DNA from: Dryas octopetala
Taxonomy: Eukaryota; Streptophyta; Magnoliopsida; Rosales; Rosaceae
NCBI GenBank assembly: GCA_963921425.1
Contig: OY992833.1
Span: 30,118,698 to 30,182,697, forward strand
Reading direction: 5' to 3'
DNA: 64,000 nucleotides
Below the pieces are notes generated by a model that made no database searches, had not been told where the DNA came from, and worked only from the letters and a program-made list of their open reading frames with translations. Made by a program: the position numbers and the translations under genes. Of the stretch, positions 1 through 12,200 are shown piece after piece. Position 1 is the stretch's first letter. Every line of letters starts with the position of its first letter.

Positions 1-1080
1 TATAGTATTATAGTCTTATATTAGGGTTTAGTATTATGGTATTATAGTCTTATACTATAGTTTATATTAGGGTTTAAGATATTTTTAATTATTTATTTAT
101 ATAGAAATGTATTACATGAATTAAAACAACTAAAAAACCCCAAACAAAATCTCAATTGAAACCCCAAACAAAACCGCAATCGAAACCCCAATTGCCCAAA
201 CTCCAATTTTTTTTCTTTCCTTTCTTTTTTTTTCATTTTTTTCTTTCCTTTCTTTTTTTTTTTTTTTGCGCCCACCCACCCCTATTCCCCCCCCCCCGGT
301 GACTCTCTCTTCCTCACTTTCTCAGTTTTTCTTAAGAATACTTAAGAGATTCTTTGTGGAATCCATTCTCCATTGTATTTTAATGATCGAAACCATTCAT
401 TTTTTAGGTCTCTCCTTAAAGATTATCATCGCAAAAAATTAGTCAAATCAGTCATTATTGTTCATCTAAACTATGTAGACATGCAAACACAATTCATCAA
501 TTAGATTTCAATATTGTTAATACTAATCAAATGGCTAAACAATTTTCGATTTGAATGATTTTTTGCATAGATGATATTTGAATGATTTCCTAAAACATAG
601 ACGGTTTCGATCAGAGATGTTCTCATATATATATATATATGTATATTTATAAACCCCCAATTGGCCAAACCTTAATCTGACTAAACCCCAAAACTAATCA
701 AATTATTATTGGTTGTTCCTACACCATTACTAGCTAGGATATGGTATAGGGTATATATAGAGATACTAGTATAGGGTATATGTATAGGATCTAGGATAGG
801 GTATTGATTATGTTTAGGGTATATGGTATTTAATAGGGTTTATTTTGAATTTTACTGATTTAAGTGAATTATTGAGGAACAATAAATTTTATTAGGATTT
901 ATAATTTAATTATAGTCTAGATAGGTAGAGTTCGAGCCTACGATCGTGTAGACGTCAACGGAACCCGAATCAGACTTACGATGGTGAAATTAGGGACGCT
1001 CGAAGTTATAAGGGGCAATTTGGTCTTTTCATACAGTAGGGTTTTAGTATAAAAACCTAAACTTAGAATTTTTTTCCTTC
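1..1080. repeat. AT-rich degenerate repeat, no gene
   Basis: No convincing coding region is visible. The first 300 bases are short 'tatagtatta'-type repeats and poly-pyrimidine tracts. The phrase 'ttttaattattt(a/t)tttatatagat' followed by 'cccaaac' recurs near 29700-29790, which suggests two copies of one decayed repeat family. Around 920-1080 a more complex segment leads to a TATA-like 'agtataaaaacctaaac' and then a CT-rich stretch, reminiscent of an LTR promoter and leader. I cannot assign a family. Confidence 0.4.
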
Positions 1081-1770
1081 TCTCCTAAACCAGCCGCATC
1101 CCCCAACTCTCTCTTCTCTCTCCTCTCTCCTCTCTCATCTCTCCTCCCTTCCTGATTTCCCTTTCTTTATGATCGGCCGCCGTCCGACGGTGGCTGGCGA
1201 CGTGGCCGGGCATTTCATGCTCGTCTTCTCCTCCCTTCTCTCCCTCTAGATTCTGATCATCCAAAATCCCAGCCAAAAACCCAATCGAACACACCAGACC
1301 CGAAACCCCCCTTAGCCGGATTTTTTCACTCCGGCGACTTCTCGTCGTCGGGATAGTCCCACAACGTTCCTCTGGGCATGCTTTTTCCTTCGGTGATCAC
1401 CAACAGCCCCAACGACCGCCGTACATGGTGCTTTGAAGCCGGGAAGTCTGCGGCTTCCCCAGCTCGATTCCGGCGACTCCGACGGCTGATTGCGGCGATT
1501 CCGGTCCCATTCTTCTCCTCACTCCGAGCTCTGTCAATTGGTGTAAACGCATGGGTCCAATTTTGATCGAGCTGAAAACTCCCAAATCAAACCCTAGAAA
1601 CTCTGTGAGTCTGTGAATCGAAGCTGATGTGAATGTTTGATGCTTTATGTTTTGTCTGTTCTCCCTCCCCATGGTTTCTGTGTGTTGTTTCGATCCTGGG
1701 TTTTGGTGTGAATCTGTGTGTAGGTATTTGGGAAAATGCATAATAAGGGGAGAGAAATGAGAAGGCCTGC
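1081..1770. other. CT-rich then GC-richer segment of unknown origin
   Basis: A CT-rich stretch (1075-1160) is followed by roughly 500 bases that are richer in G+C than their surroundings. Open frames of 60-114 codons exist on both strands, but none shows a recognisable domain. The layout (TATA-like box, CT-rich leader, GC-richer body) could be a retroelement leader or the 5' end of a lost gene. I see no supported gene. Confidence 0.3.
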
Positions 1771-1774
1771 AAAT

Positions 1775-1943
1775 ATCTAAGGATCGAAAATACCGAAATA
1801 TACCGAAATCCGAAGGATCCGAAAAATGCCGAAATCCGAAAAAATCGATTCGGAAATCGGCATCAAAACTGGATTACCGAAATTTTCGGAAATCGAATCG
1901 GCAAGGGCATTTACCGATTCGATCCGACCGATGGACAGCCCTA
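1775..1943. mobile_element. hAT-like non-autonomous element end (fragment)
   Basis: The segment is packed with 'ccgaaat', 'tcggaaat' and 'gatccgaccgat' words and ends in GGACAGCCCTA. The same subterminal vocabulary and a CCCTA end occur in the element at 20612-21887. I read it as one end of a related hAT-like element. No partner terminus (TAGGG) is visible on the left, so it is probably truncated. Confidence 0.45.
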
Positions 1944-2189
1944 GTCAAAAACCATTTGGCTGGTACTCCATCGGTGCCTAGGCCCCAAGATCAATTCTTT
2001 CTACTTGCAGGATCTGTAGGTAGATTACCAATCCAAGTTGCTCAAAGCCGCCCAAGGCTTGAATCCTGTCACCGACCTAATTTTGTGTAACAACATTAAC
2101 TTATTTAAAAAGATTTTCTCGCTCCACCCTTGCAAGTACTAGTTATTGAATGTGTCTCAAAATCTATATATTTTTTAGAATTTTTATTT

Positions 2190-2315
2190 TTATTTTTAGT
2201 GTGGGGGAGGTTTTTTTTTAAATATTTGAAATGAGAGAGGATGGAACTTGAGTGCAGTATGAGTAATTTGAAGGTCGTTCGGCCCGTTCCAACTAGGCTA
2301 TCCAATAACTGCAAT
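2190..2315 (-). mobile_element. Possible tRNA-derived SINE
   Basis: Read on the minus strand, the segment has a box A-like 'ggatagcctagttgg' followed about 40 bases later by a box B-like 'tcaagttccatcctctc'. This is the layout of a tRNA-derived SINE head. A second minus-strand segment at 51825-51915 shares the order of these motifs and much of the sequence between them. Target duplications were not identified, so the limits are approximate. Confidence 0.4.
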
Positions 2316-3149
2316 TGTGGAGGAGGTTTAGGTCAACTATATTAAAGACTAATAATGTGATTAGGGAAAAAAAATAGTCTAATTCTAATAATGGTAGTCC
2401 TTGAAAATCTGAGTGGAATGGACTCATGGAGACATAAGAGGGCATATATAGCAGCACTGCAGCACAGTCCCCAACTTGTATTTATAGGTGTCCTCAACTC
2501 AACCACCTCTTACCAAACTGAGATTTCTGAGAATTTCAAAGCCTGTAAGTTGTAGGTGCCTTGGATCCATCATCACATTCACAGAATCACATATTGTTCT
2601 TCTTCCTTTTCATATATGCTTTGAAATTGCAAAGCAAGAAGGGATTTAATTAAAAAATAACCTCTAGTGTTTGAGCAACTGGGGGTGAGTACAGGCTGGG
2701 AGAATGGGCCTATCTGGGCCCTACACGCGTGGAATGGGCCCATAGGCGTGGCATGTATGCCCCACACCCAAATTGGAATGGACAACCAACAACTGCATGG
2801 GCCCGGCAATCAAGATCTGATATCCTGCTGTGCTGAACAAGCCCCAAGAAGTGAACTGGTCTTGCAGGGGTTTATACTTTATAGGTGATGGGTGCATACT
2901 GCATAGTTCCATTTTGAGTCCACCAAACCATCATAACCTTTACAAATTAAGCTTACTTGGGGACTTGAAGAACAAAAGGGTAGCATAGATATTTCCATTT
3001 TCTCAATATAATCAATAATATAGGTACGTGCTCATCGGTGTATAAGTCATGCAATCTAGCTATTCTTTATGTAATCAGAGAATGGCAGCGGTGCTTGGAT
3101 TTGTGAAATTTGATAGGACAATAAAATTATAAAGTTTACATATTAGATC
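2316..3149. other. Intergenic, no gene seen
   Basis: Open frames of about 60-76 codons overlap one another on both strands around 2579-2912, but none has recognisable homology or a plausible gene structure. No repeat family was recognised. Confidence 0.4.
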
Positions 3150-3442
3150 TTGTTTGATGCATATGATTAAATTGAATAGGTTAAAAGACCAATTTGAATG
3201 AAGAAGTTTCGAACTTGAAGGAAGAATATGAAAAAAAAGATGAATTAGCTATAAGGAGAAACTTACAACTTCCAATCCTCCCAAAAAATAGTGGGGATTA
3301 ATGGGAATAAGTTTCCCTTTTATAGCTAATCCATCTCATATTCATCTTTTTCCTTCACGTTAGAAGACACATTTCAATTTTTTCCTTAAATACATATGAA
3401 TCTATTCATTTAACCTATCAAATTTAATCTCATGCATCAAAT
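3150..3442. mobile_element. MITE-like inverted repeat
   Basis: Two arms of about 120-140 bases are imperfect reverse complements. The left arm reads 'tttgatgcatatgattaaa', 'aggttaaaaga', 'gatgaattagctataagg' and 'gaaact'. The right arm carries the complements 'agtttccc', 'tatagctaatccatc' and 'tttaatctcatgcatcaaa'. The loop lies near 3275-3305. No coding capacity is seen. This fits a foldback MITE, but the target duplication was not resolved and the limits are approximate. Confidence 0.5.
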
Positions 3443-3549
3443 GCTTTATTTGAATATTTCCGATTACTTATACAGTTATACTTTTTAACTATAATCATAT
3501 AATTCAAGAAATTTATACACACGCAGGAGAAAATTTTTTGTGTACTTAC

Positions 3550-3720
3550 TGTTGATGTGAGTCAACCCATGTGGTTATTATATAATTATTAGAATTAATT
3601 AGGTAATTTATTAATTCCTGTATTTTAGTTATAGGCCCGTGTATATAAACCACATTTTGTGGTCTTAATCAATTAATCAGAAAATATATTGAAACCCTAA
3701 ACCTAAACCTTCTCTGTTCA
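3550..3720 (+). repeat. Left LTR of the copia element
   Basis: 171 bp, TG...CA ends, matching the right LTR at all but one position that I can see. It contains a TATA-like 'gtgtatataaacc', the likely promoter of the element. The target duplication CTTAC sits immediately upstream. Confidence 0.95.
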
Positions 3721-3762
3721 TGGTATCAGAGCATGGTTCTCTATCCTACTGTTTGTAGATTG

Positions 3763-3873
3763 TTCGTGATTAATTTGGTTAACAATTTTCCATAAAATTG
3801 TTGAGTTCCGCTGCACTTCGTGATTAATTTGGTTAACAATTTTCCATAAAATTGTTGGGTGTTCCACTGCACC
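3763..3873 (+). repeat. 54-bp tandem duplication in the copia leader
   Basis: The phrase 'ttcgtgattaatttggttaa' and about 34 further bases occur twice in tandem, starting at 3763 and 3817, with only a few differences near the right-hand end of each copy. It lies in the element's untranslated leader. Confidence 0.85.
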
Positions 3874-6800
3874 TTAATCTCGGGCATCACCATCTACAAG
3901 CCAACCTTGCCTTCATCTCTGCTTCACCATCAAGCCATCCTCACAGCGACTCCTACGCCGACACCGACGCCGTTTCCCGTCGACCCACCATCGTCACTGC
4001 ACAGTCGCTCGCGGCACACCCTTTCCCCTCTGCTGCTGCTCCACGTCGACCAGAAGTGCCCCCGTCGCTCGAGTCCACAACCAGACCCGACGCCGACGCC
4101 TCTGCTCGACCAGCTTGCTCGACCCGACGCCGACCCGCCTGCTTGACCGGCACAGCTGTGCGACGGCGCAGTTTCCCTGCTGTGCGACGACCGGCCAGCG
4201 AGCTTTTGTGAGATCGACTGGTGCAACGCGACTGGCAGCGGTGCGACTGTGCGACCTGTTGTGCGACGGCCTGAGTCACAGCGACCTGTGATCGGTTGTG
4301 CGACCGGCTGTGCGACGGCCTGAGCGACGATCTGAGCGACGGCGTGTGCCCCCTCCCTGCTGTGCGTGCGAACCATTGTGCACAGTGATATTTGGACTGC
4401 TCCCAAGTATCACTGAACTAGTGTGCGGCTCCGTGCGACACTGCTGCAGCATCTGATCTGCTTTGTGTTGCTCTGTGCACCACCACCAAACAAAAAAAAA
4501 AAAAAAAAAAAGGAAAAAAAAATGCTGCATTCCAGGGTGAACTCTGTTAGTTCCTCCAGCTTTGTTGTCAAGTCAGGTATCTCTAACTCTGCTTTGAGTA
4601 CTTCTGCTTGTACTAGTGATGGTGCATGGATAATTGATACAGGTGCTACAGATCATATGACTTCTGATCGTTATGTTTTTAGTCATTTTTCGTCTGTCTG
4701 TTCTAAGCCATTTATTGTCAATGCCAATGGTGTGTCGTCTCCTGTTTTAGGAGATGGCACGGTATCCTTTTCCTCTGATTTGTCTTTGCATAATGTGTTG
4801 TTTGTTCCTTCCTTGAATTGTAACCTTATTTCTGTTAGTCAACTAACCAAAACTCATAATTGTGTGGCCACATTCTTTCCTACCCATTGTGTTTTCCAGG
4901 ACATTCATACCAAGGAGAAGATTGGCAGTGGTAGAAAGAGTGGTGGATTGTACTATCTGGATCGTGGCATTGTGAGTCTAGTTAGTGATGGTTCCTCCGA
5001 AAATCAGAAGAAGATTTGGTTGTGGCATCGCCGACTTGGTCATCCGTCCTTTAGTTATCTTCGGCGTTTATTTCCCTCTTTATTTCGTGGATTGAACATT
5101 TCCAATTTTAATTGTGAAGTTTGTGTGTTGGCCAAAAGCCATCGTTCAGTGTTTCCTTCTAGTGCTACACGTATGGATGTTCCTTTTGCTTTGGTCCACT
5201 CGGATGTTTGGGGTCCGGCCCCGTGTGGTACACATAAAGGAATGAAATGGTTTGTGACATTTATTGATGATTGTACTAGAATGACTTGGGTTTATCTTCT
5301 GAAACATAAAAGTGATGTGTGTGCTGTTTTTCGCCTTTTTCATCATATGGTCCTCACCCAGTTTGCCTGTCCTATTAAGGTTTTGCGCTCAGATAATGGC
5401 GGTGAGTTTGTTAATACAGAGTTGACTCAGTATTTTGCTTCTGCGGGGATCCTTCATCAGACTTCTTGCGCTCATTCTCCACAACAGAATGGGGTTGCTG
5501 AACGCAAAAATCGACATTTATTGGAAGTCACTCGGTCCTTTCTTCTGGGTGGTCATGTGCCTTCTTTGTTCTGGGGTGATGCCTTGAGTTCTGCCGTCTA
5601 TCTGATTAATCGGACCCCATCTAGTGTCCTTGACTTTCGGCGACCTTTGGATGTTCTCTCGGATTTTGTCTCTCTCCCAGGTATCCTTCATTTGGAACCC
5701 CGGGTTTTTGGGTGTGTTGTTTTTGTGCATTTACATTCTCATCAGCGATCCAAGCTCGCATCTCGGGCTTTAGAGTGTGTTTTTGTTGGTTATGGTCCAT
5801 CCCATAAGGGGTACCGGTGCTATCATCCTTCTACTCAGCGCTTCTATGTTTCTATGGATGTCACTTTTCATGAACATCAACTTTTTTATTCTCCCCGTCC
5901 ATTGGATTCTACCCTTCAGGGAGAGGTTTCTAGTGAAGTGCAGAATCGAGATGATATGTTGTTCTTTGGGTCAGAACAGACTACTGATCACCTAGTGTCT
6001 GAGTCTGAGAATGAGAATAAGACTGCAGAACTTACTGCGGATGAGACTGAGATTGTGGAAATTACTGCGGATGAGACTGAGATTGCGGAAATTACTGGGG
6101 ATGATACTGAGGATATGGTAGGACAACAACCCACGAATTCTGAGCCTGAGGAATCACCACTCCATGATAGTACCGCCATCTCTCCTACTCCATTGAATCA
6201 ATCTTCTTCATCCATTGAGGTAACAAACAATACTCTTGATTCACATTCTGGTTCAGATCTTGTTTCTAATGCTTCTAAGTTTACACTTCCTCCTCGGTCT
6301 AACCGAGGACAACCACCAGCTAAATATGAGCCAGATCCAAATGCCAAAGTTAGGTACTCAATTAATAATCATGTGTCATCTGTTAGGCTTTCAAAGTCAT
6401 ATGAATCGTATGTTCTGCAATTATCTTCTGTTTCTATTCCTAGTAGATTGCAGGATGCTCTTGCAGATTCTAGATGGACCAAGGCTATGGCTGAAGAAAT
6501 GGCGGCATTACAGAAGAATTCAACCTGGGAGTTGGTTTCTCTACCTAAGGGGAAGAAGACAGTTGGATGCAGATGGGTGTTTGCAGTCAAACACAAAGCT
6601 GATGGATCAGTTGAAAGGTATAAGGCAAGGTTGGTAGCAAAGGGTTATACACAGTCCTATGGCATAGACTACTTGGAGACGTTTGCTCCAGTGGCCAAGT
6701 TGAATACAGTACGGGTTCTGTTGTCTTTGGCCGCTAACAAAGATTGACCACTCCTTCAGTTTGATGTAAAGAATGCCTTTCTCCATGGTGATTTGACTGA

Positions 6801-7981
6801 AGAAGTATACATGGATCCCCCTCCAGGTATACCAGAGTTTGATAATACAAGATTAGTATGTAGACTGAGAAAATCTTTATATGGTCTTAAACAATCTCCA
6901 AGAGCCTGGTTTGGGAGATTCACCCGTGCAATGAAGAACTATGGTTATCGGCAGAGTAATTTTGATCATACTTTGTTCCTAAAGAAAAGGGGGAAGAAGA
7001 TTACTGCTCTTATCATTTACGTTGATGATATGGTTCTGACTGGAGATGATTATGAGGAAATCTCTAATTTGCAGAGGTACTTGTCTAGAGAGTTTGAAAT
7101 GAAATAGCTGGGGGACTTGAAGTTCTTTCTTGGGATAGAAGTTGCTCGGTCTAAACATGGCATATTCCTATCTCAAAGGAAATATGTTTTAGACTTGTTG
7201 TCTGAAACTGGTATGCTTGAGTGTAAGCCAGCTGTCACTCCTATGGAACAAAACCATAGACTTTTCGAGTGTTTGGGGGCCTTGCCTGCAGATAAGGGGC
7301 GATATCAGAGACTTGTTGGAAGATTGATATATTTGTCTCACACTAGACCTGACATTGCTTATGCGGTTAGTGTAGTAAGCCAGTTTATGCATGCCCCGTG
7401 TAAACCCCATATGGATGCTGTGGAGCGAATTTTGCGGTATTTAAAATCTGCACCTGGTAAAGGGTTGTTGTTTGCTAATCATGGTCATGTGAATGTTGAA
7501 GGTTTTTCTGATGCAGACTGGGGTGGTTCAGCAGATGATAGGAGGTCTACCTCAGGCTACTTTACCTTTGTAGGAGGAAACTTGGTGACCTGGAGGAGTA
7601 AAAAGCAATCGGTTGTATCTAGATCAAGTGCAGAGGCTGAATACAGAGGTATGGCACTTGGAGTAGTTGAACTTTTATGGTTGAGACATTTATTGACTGA
7701 TTTAGGGTGTCCACCTACCAAGCTTATGGACTTGTTTTGTGATAACAAATCTGCTATTGATATAGCACATAATCCTGTTCAGCATGATAGAACAAAACAC
7801 ATTGAGATTGATCGACACTTCATTAAAGAGAAGCTTGAAGCTAAGATTATCAACTTCCCATTTGTGAAGTCTGAGGATCAGCTTGCAGATGTGTTGACCA
7901 AGGCCGTAGCAAATAGGGTGTTTTTGGACTCACTAGACAAGTTGGGCATGTGTGATATATATGCACCAACTTGAGGGGAAG

Positions 7982-8152
7982 TGTTGATGTGAGTCAACCC
8001 ATGTGGTTATTATGTAATTATTAGAATTAATTAGGTAATTTATTAATTCCTGTATTTTAGTTATAGGCCCGTGTATATAAACCACATTTTGTGGTCTTAA
8101 TCAATTAATCAGAAAATATATTGAAACCCTAAACCTAAACCTTCTCTGTTCA
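7982..8152 (+). repeat. Right LTR of the copia element
   Basis: 171 bp, TG...CA ends, preceded by the polypurine tract and followed by the target duplication CTTAC at 8153-8157. Confidence 0.95.
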
Positions 8153-8157
8153 CTTAC

Positions 8158-9249
8158 CGTATACAAGATTTCACTACAATACTAATTAAGAGGCGGGGAT
8201 ATGATCATTCCATGGGATGAAGATAAAAGAATTCCACACTTTGAGAAACAACAAATTATGTACTGAGGGCCTACACCCCTGGCATTTATGAATGAACCTA
8301 AAGTAAGGATAAAATGCATAGTGGTTTACCTGATTCGAGCTGATGAAACTTTTGAGTTTCTGCCCGTATTGAGCCAGGCCTACCTAACTTTGGGCTTTTG
8401 GGCCCTGAAAAGAGAAAATAGTCTAAGCTTCAAGCAGGCTGGCCCAAATTCAAGTTTAAGCTTCAAGCAAGCTGACCTTTTTTTTGGTTATTTTATTATT
8501 AGGAAAAGAAATCAAGTTGGTGTTTATTTATGGGGACAATCTATTGTACCATATTGAGCGAGTATGTTTTAACTTCCCGTTAATTTTTTCATAAAAAGGT
8601 CCCATTATAAAATTGAATTCAAATCTTTTTAATAACTCATTCGAACCCTGTTGCTTCGTCAAGCAAGCAGAGAAGCAATTTCATTAACCACACATTTTTT
8701 TGTTTCAACCATAAAATCCATTATTGCCTTATTGGCTACATCAGCATACACAAAACAAACAAAAGTGAAAAAATAAAAACATCGCATCGATTGGCTATTA
8801 CGCATAAATTGAGCCAAAAGTAGGAAGATTTCAACTTTATGGTCGTCATCCCAAAACCACTGGAACAATTACAAACCTATTTATTTGGTAATTACCCCCA
8901 AACTCTCTCTCTCTTTCTGAGAATTGGGGAAGAAAATAGTCCGTGAGTTTTGATTCATGAATTCCAAGTCATTCCCCATTCCTCCAATTTGCAAACCACG
9001 TACCTGACACGTCCTTATTCACCGCCTAAACCCTTCAAACAAGACATCAGGGAGTCGAATAGTCGATACTTCCAACCCCAAACACACTCCCTCTATCTCA
9101 CTGCCCAATTCCTCTCCATTTCTCTCTCTAAAATCAATGTAAGTTTGCAACAGAGCAGGAGGCTCCTATATATATATATACATGTATTGAATATACTGGC
9201 CATGCAAATTACCTTCGGTTTGAACCAACAACAATAGAGGGATTTGACG
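8158..9249. other. Intergenic and 5' region of the NDT2 gene
   Basis: No further gene is supported. The last 350 bases (from about 8890) are pyrimidine-rich with 'ctctctctctctttc' tracts and presumably hold the promoter and 5' UTR of the carrier gene that starts at 9250. The transcription start is not visible. Confidence 0.4.
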
Positions 9250-12200
9250 ATGGGTGGCGGGGCCGAACATTCCGACCGCCAAACTACCAGAGATGCCATC
9301 TGCCACGCCAGTGCCGGCGCTGCCGCTGGTCAGCTTCTCCGTTCCCTCTCCACCTCAATTTCTAGGGTTTCATTCATTTGAGCACGCACGCATTGAAATC
9401 TGATGAATTTTTTCCCTTTTCAGTTTTCGAATTATTGTTTGCAAATTGATTGAATTGAGCTTTTGTAGGTGCTATGGCAGCTACGTTTGTGTGCCCTTTG
9501 GATGTCATCAAGACTAGGCTACAGGTCCATGGCCTGCCTCCTGGTCAAAGAGGTATTCGCAGTATATAGGCTTTTATTTAGGTTTTATTTAGAGGAAAAT
9601 CTGGGCCTTTATTTACCTTTGGGAAGTTATCAAATTTAGGTGCAAGTAACGATTTTTAACCATACTAGATTCACTACCTAATGTATTGGAACTGTGTGGA
9701 ACACAGTGTTTGGGCGGATTATAGTTTCAAATTTCGAACTGTACAAATGAGAAAATATGCGTTGAGGAGAAGTATGCCATTAGTGCCCTGTAAACTTATA
9801 TCTTGTTAATTGGACCCATTGATTAATAGGCTTCAGATGGAAATAAGTTTGACCCGTATAGATATTCCCAATCTATGTACTGCGGTATATGGTGCGTACT
9901 GCGTACTGCTTATTGATGTATGGCTGTTCTTTTTTGTTTTCCTTCTGGTCTATGCTCAGGTAGTGTCATAGTCACAAGCCTACAAAACATACTAAAGACT
10001 GAAGGTTTGAAGGGGATGTATCGTGGCCTTTCACCAACAATTCTAGCGCTACTTCCAAACTGGGCGGTGAGTATTTCTTTCGTTGCCTTATATTCTGAAA
10101 CAAATCTTTGGAAACCCTTCTATTGTGGAAAGTTGAGTCCCTCTTTTAGCTTGTTACGAGTTTAGATTCGGAATATCATGTGAGTAGATACCACTTTGGA
10201 AATCATGTGTAGCAAACCTTTGAGTAGAAATTTTACCCCATAACCACCTCCTCTTCTCCCGTGCTTGTGCAGAACCATAAACCAGATTTGTATCAACAAT
10301 TTAGTGTCCAAATCTGACAGTAAGGGTAAATTGATTCCAGTTGTAGGGTATAAATTATTTTTAAGTTCATAAGAATAATGTTTCCTATTCATATCATTAT
10401 CCTTGTTCCTTTCAGATCACATGCAAATTTTAATCTTAAACACTTGCTTTATTTCTTCATGGTCATAAGTACTCTTTTCATATGTAGGTGTACTTCACAA
10501 TTTATGAACAACTCAAAGGCCTACTCCAGTCAGATGGTTGGTTTTTCAAATGTCGCTTACTTTTAGATTTTTGTCTGTCTTCTAATGTTTTCTTTTGAAA
10601 TTCATAGTATTCTTATATTTTTGGTTTGGTTATGAGCTTCGGAGGCTATTTAATAGTATTCAGTTAGTTGGTTTTAAATATTCATTATTGTCATATTGTA
10701 GTGGATGGCAGCAGCGAACTCACAATTGGAGCAAATATGATAGCTGCTGCTGGTGCCGGGGCTGCCACAGCCATTACAACAAATCCATTATGGGTTGTTA
10801 AGACCAGGCTTCAAGTAAGTTTGCTGTTCTTATGTTTGTAATTCGTTTGAAATGCAATAATCAGGACACATTTGATTCTATCTCATTTTCTGCTAGGCTG
10901 ATTGCTTATTTCATGATTAATTGTTCTTATAATTTTATTGAGTTTTAAGATACACACATGCATATACCCTTGCAAGCATCTGTCTGTTTATCTGTGTTTC
11001 AGTAACTCAGGGTTTTGTAGCTCTAGTTAATTTTAGCTACTGGAGTTTGTTTTTGTTTGCAATAGAAAATGCTTCTTTGTGTTGCATTCTCACAGAAGTA
11101 CCTAAACCAGGACTTTAAACTGGAAATGGGTGGATTTCAGAGGATCAAAGTTATCCAATTTCAGTGCTAAGACGGATGCATTGGCCAAGCAGACATATAT
11201 TTTGAACTATAAAAGTATGGCTCCTGGGAAGTGGATATCAAGAGATTTGAGTTCAATATGATCTAACTCCTAACTTTCTAGAAGTTCCTGTTTTGAAGTA
11301 ACACGTGCTTCTCCTTAAATTTGTTTCCTTTTTTGCCATCCTATGCCTAGTCTATATGACTAAATCTCATAGTTATGTTATCTTTTAATTTTTTGAAATG
11401 AACGAAAAAAATTGTCACATGTAAGGAAGAGAAGAATTCCTGTACCATGCATTTGTTGAGGAGATCCATGCAAGTTGCTAGAGATGGTCCTAGAGTGCTT
11501 ATAGGTTTCTGAGGAATGTGTGAGCAACTAATATTTTTGGGGTTAACCCAAAAATAATTAGATATTGTTAGCTTTGGGCTTAACCCAATCCTCATGGTTT
11601 TAGAAACTCAAGAGCTTCATTAACTTTATTATATTTGAACGCCTGTCTTTTATGGACATTGATATATTTTTCGTGATCTTCATTTAGACACAAGGAATGA
11701 GGCCTGGTGTGGTTCCTTACAAAAACATGAGATCTGCTTTTAGAAGGATTGCAACTGAGGAAGGCATGCGAGGTTTATATAGGTCATTTTTCTTGTTTTA
11801 AATTATAGCATATGAATATGAACACTATCCTGTATTCGGTCCAATATATCAAAATCTTTTTTCCATTCCAAATTGGTGTAAGGAACTCCACTAAAGTTCT
11901 AATAATTAGAAGCTGTGGTTTCTACACTAATTGATTGGATGGAAATTTTATGTTTGTGGTTTCAGCTCATGATACCCTTTTTGTTTGTGGTTTGAAACAG
12001 TGGGATCGTTCCTTCTTTGGCTGGGATAAGTCATGTTGCAATTCAATTTCCTGCTTATGAAAAGATAAAATCTTTTATGGCAAAAAAGGGTAAATGTGAT
12101 ATGTTTACTTCTGTGGTGGATTGTTTAACAGAATCTTCATTGTTTTCTTATCATTAGTTATTTTTGAATGTTTGAAATTTAACTTTTCAGATAATACAAC

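Larger units (their letters stand above)
3550..8152 (+). mobile_element. Ty1/copia LTR retrotransposon
   Basis: An LTR retroelement bounded by two 171-bp LTRs (3550-3720 and 7982-8152), each starting TGTTGATG and ending TGTTCA. It is flanked by the 5-bp target duplication CTTAC (3545-3549 and 8153-8157). A primer-binding site, TGGTATCAGAGC, the usual initiator-Met-tRNA match of plant copia elements, directly follows the left LTR. A polypurine tract (GAGGGGAAG) directly precedes the right LTR. Coding parts run in copia order: protease (DTGATDH, about 4640), integrase (GHPSF and RSDNGGEF, about 5040-5720), reverse transcriptase (YVDDM, about 6480-7110) and RNase H (SRSSAEAEYRGM, about 7480-7900). 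Integrase before reverse transcriptase places it in Ty1/copia, perhaps the Ale/Retrofit branch. The LTRs differ at one position that I can see, so insertion is recent, probably well under a million years. The coding region is broken, with about two breaks. Confidence 0.95.

Noticed and set aside
3852-4406. Overlapping frames of 95-158 codons on both strands
   Set aside because: Low-complexity Arg/Ala/Ser-rich translations on both strands of a GC-rich repeat inside the copia element; no domain recognised.
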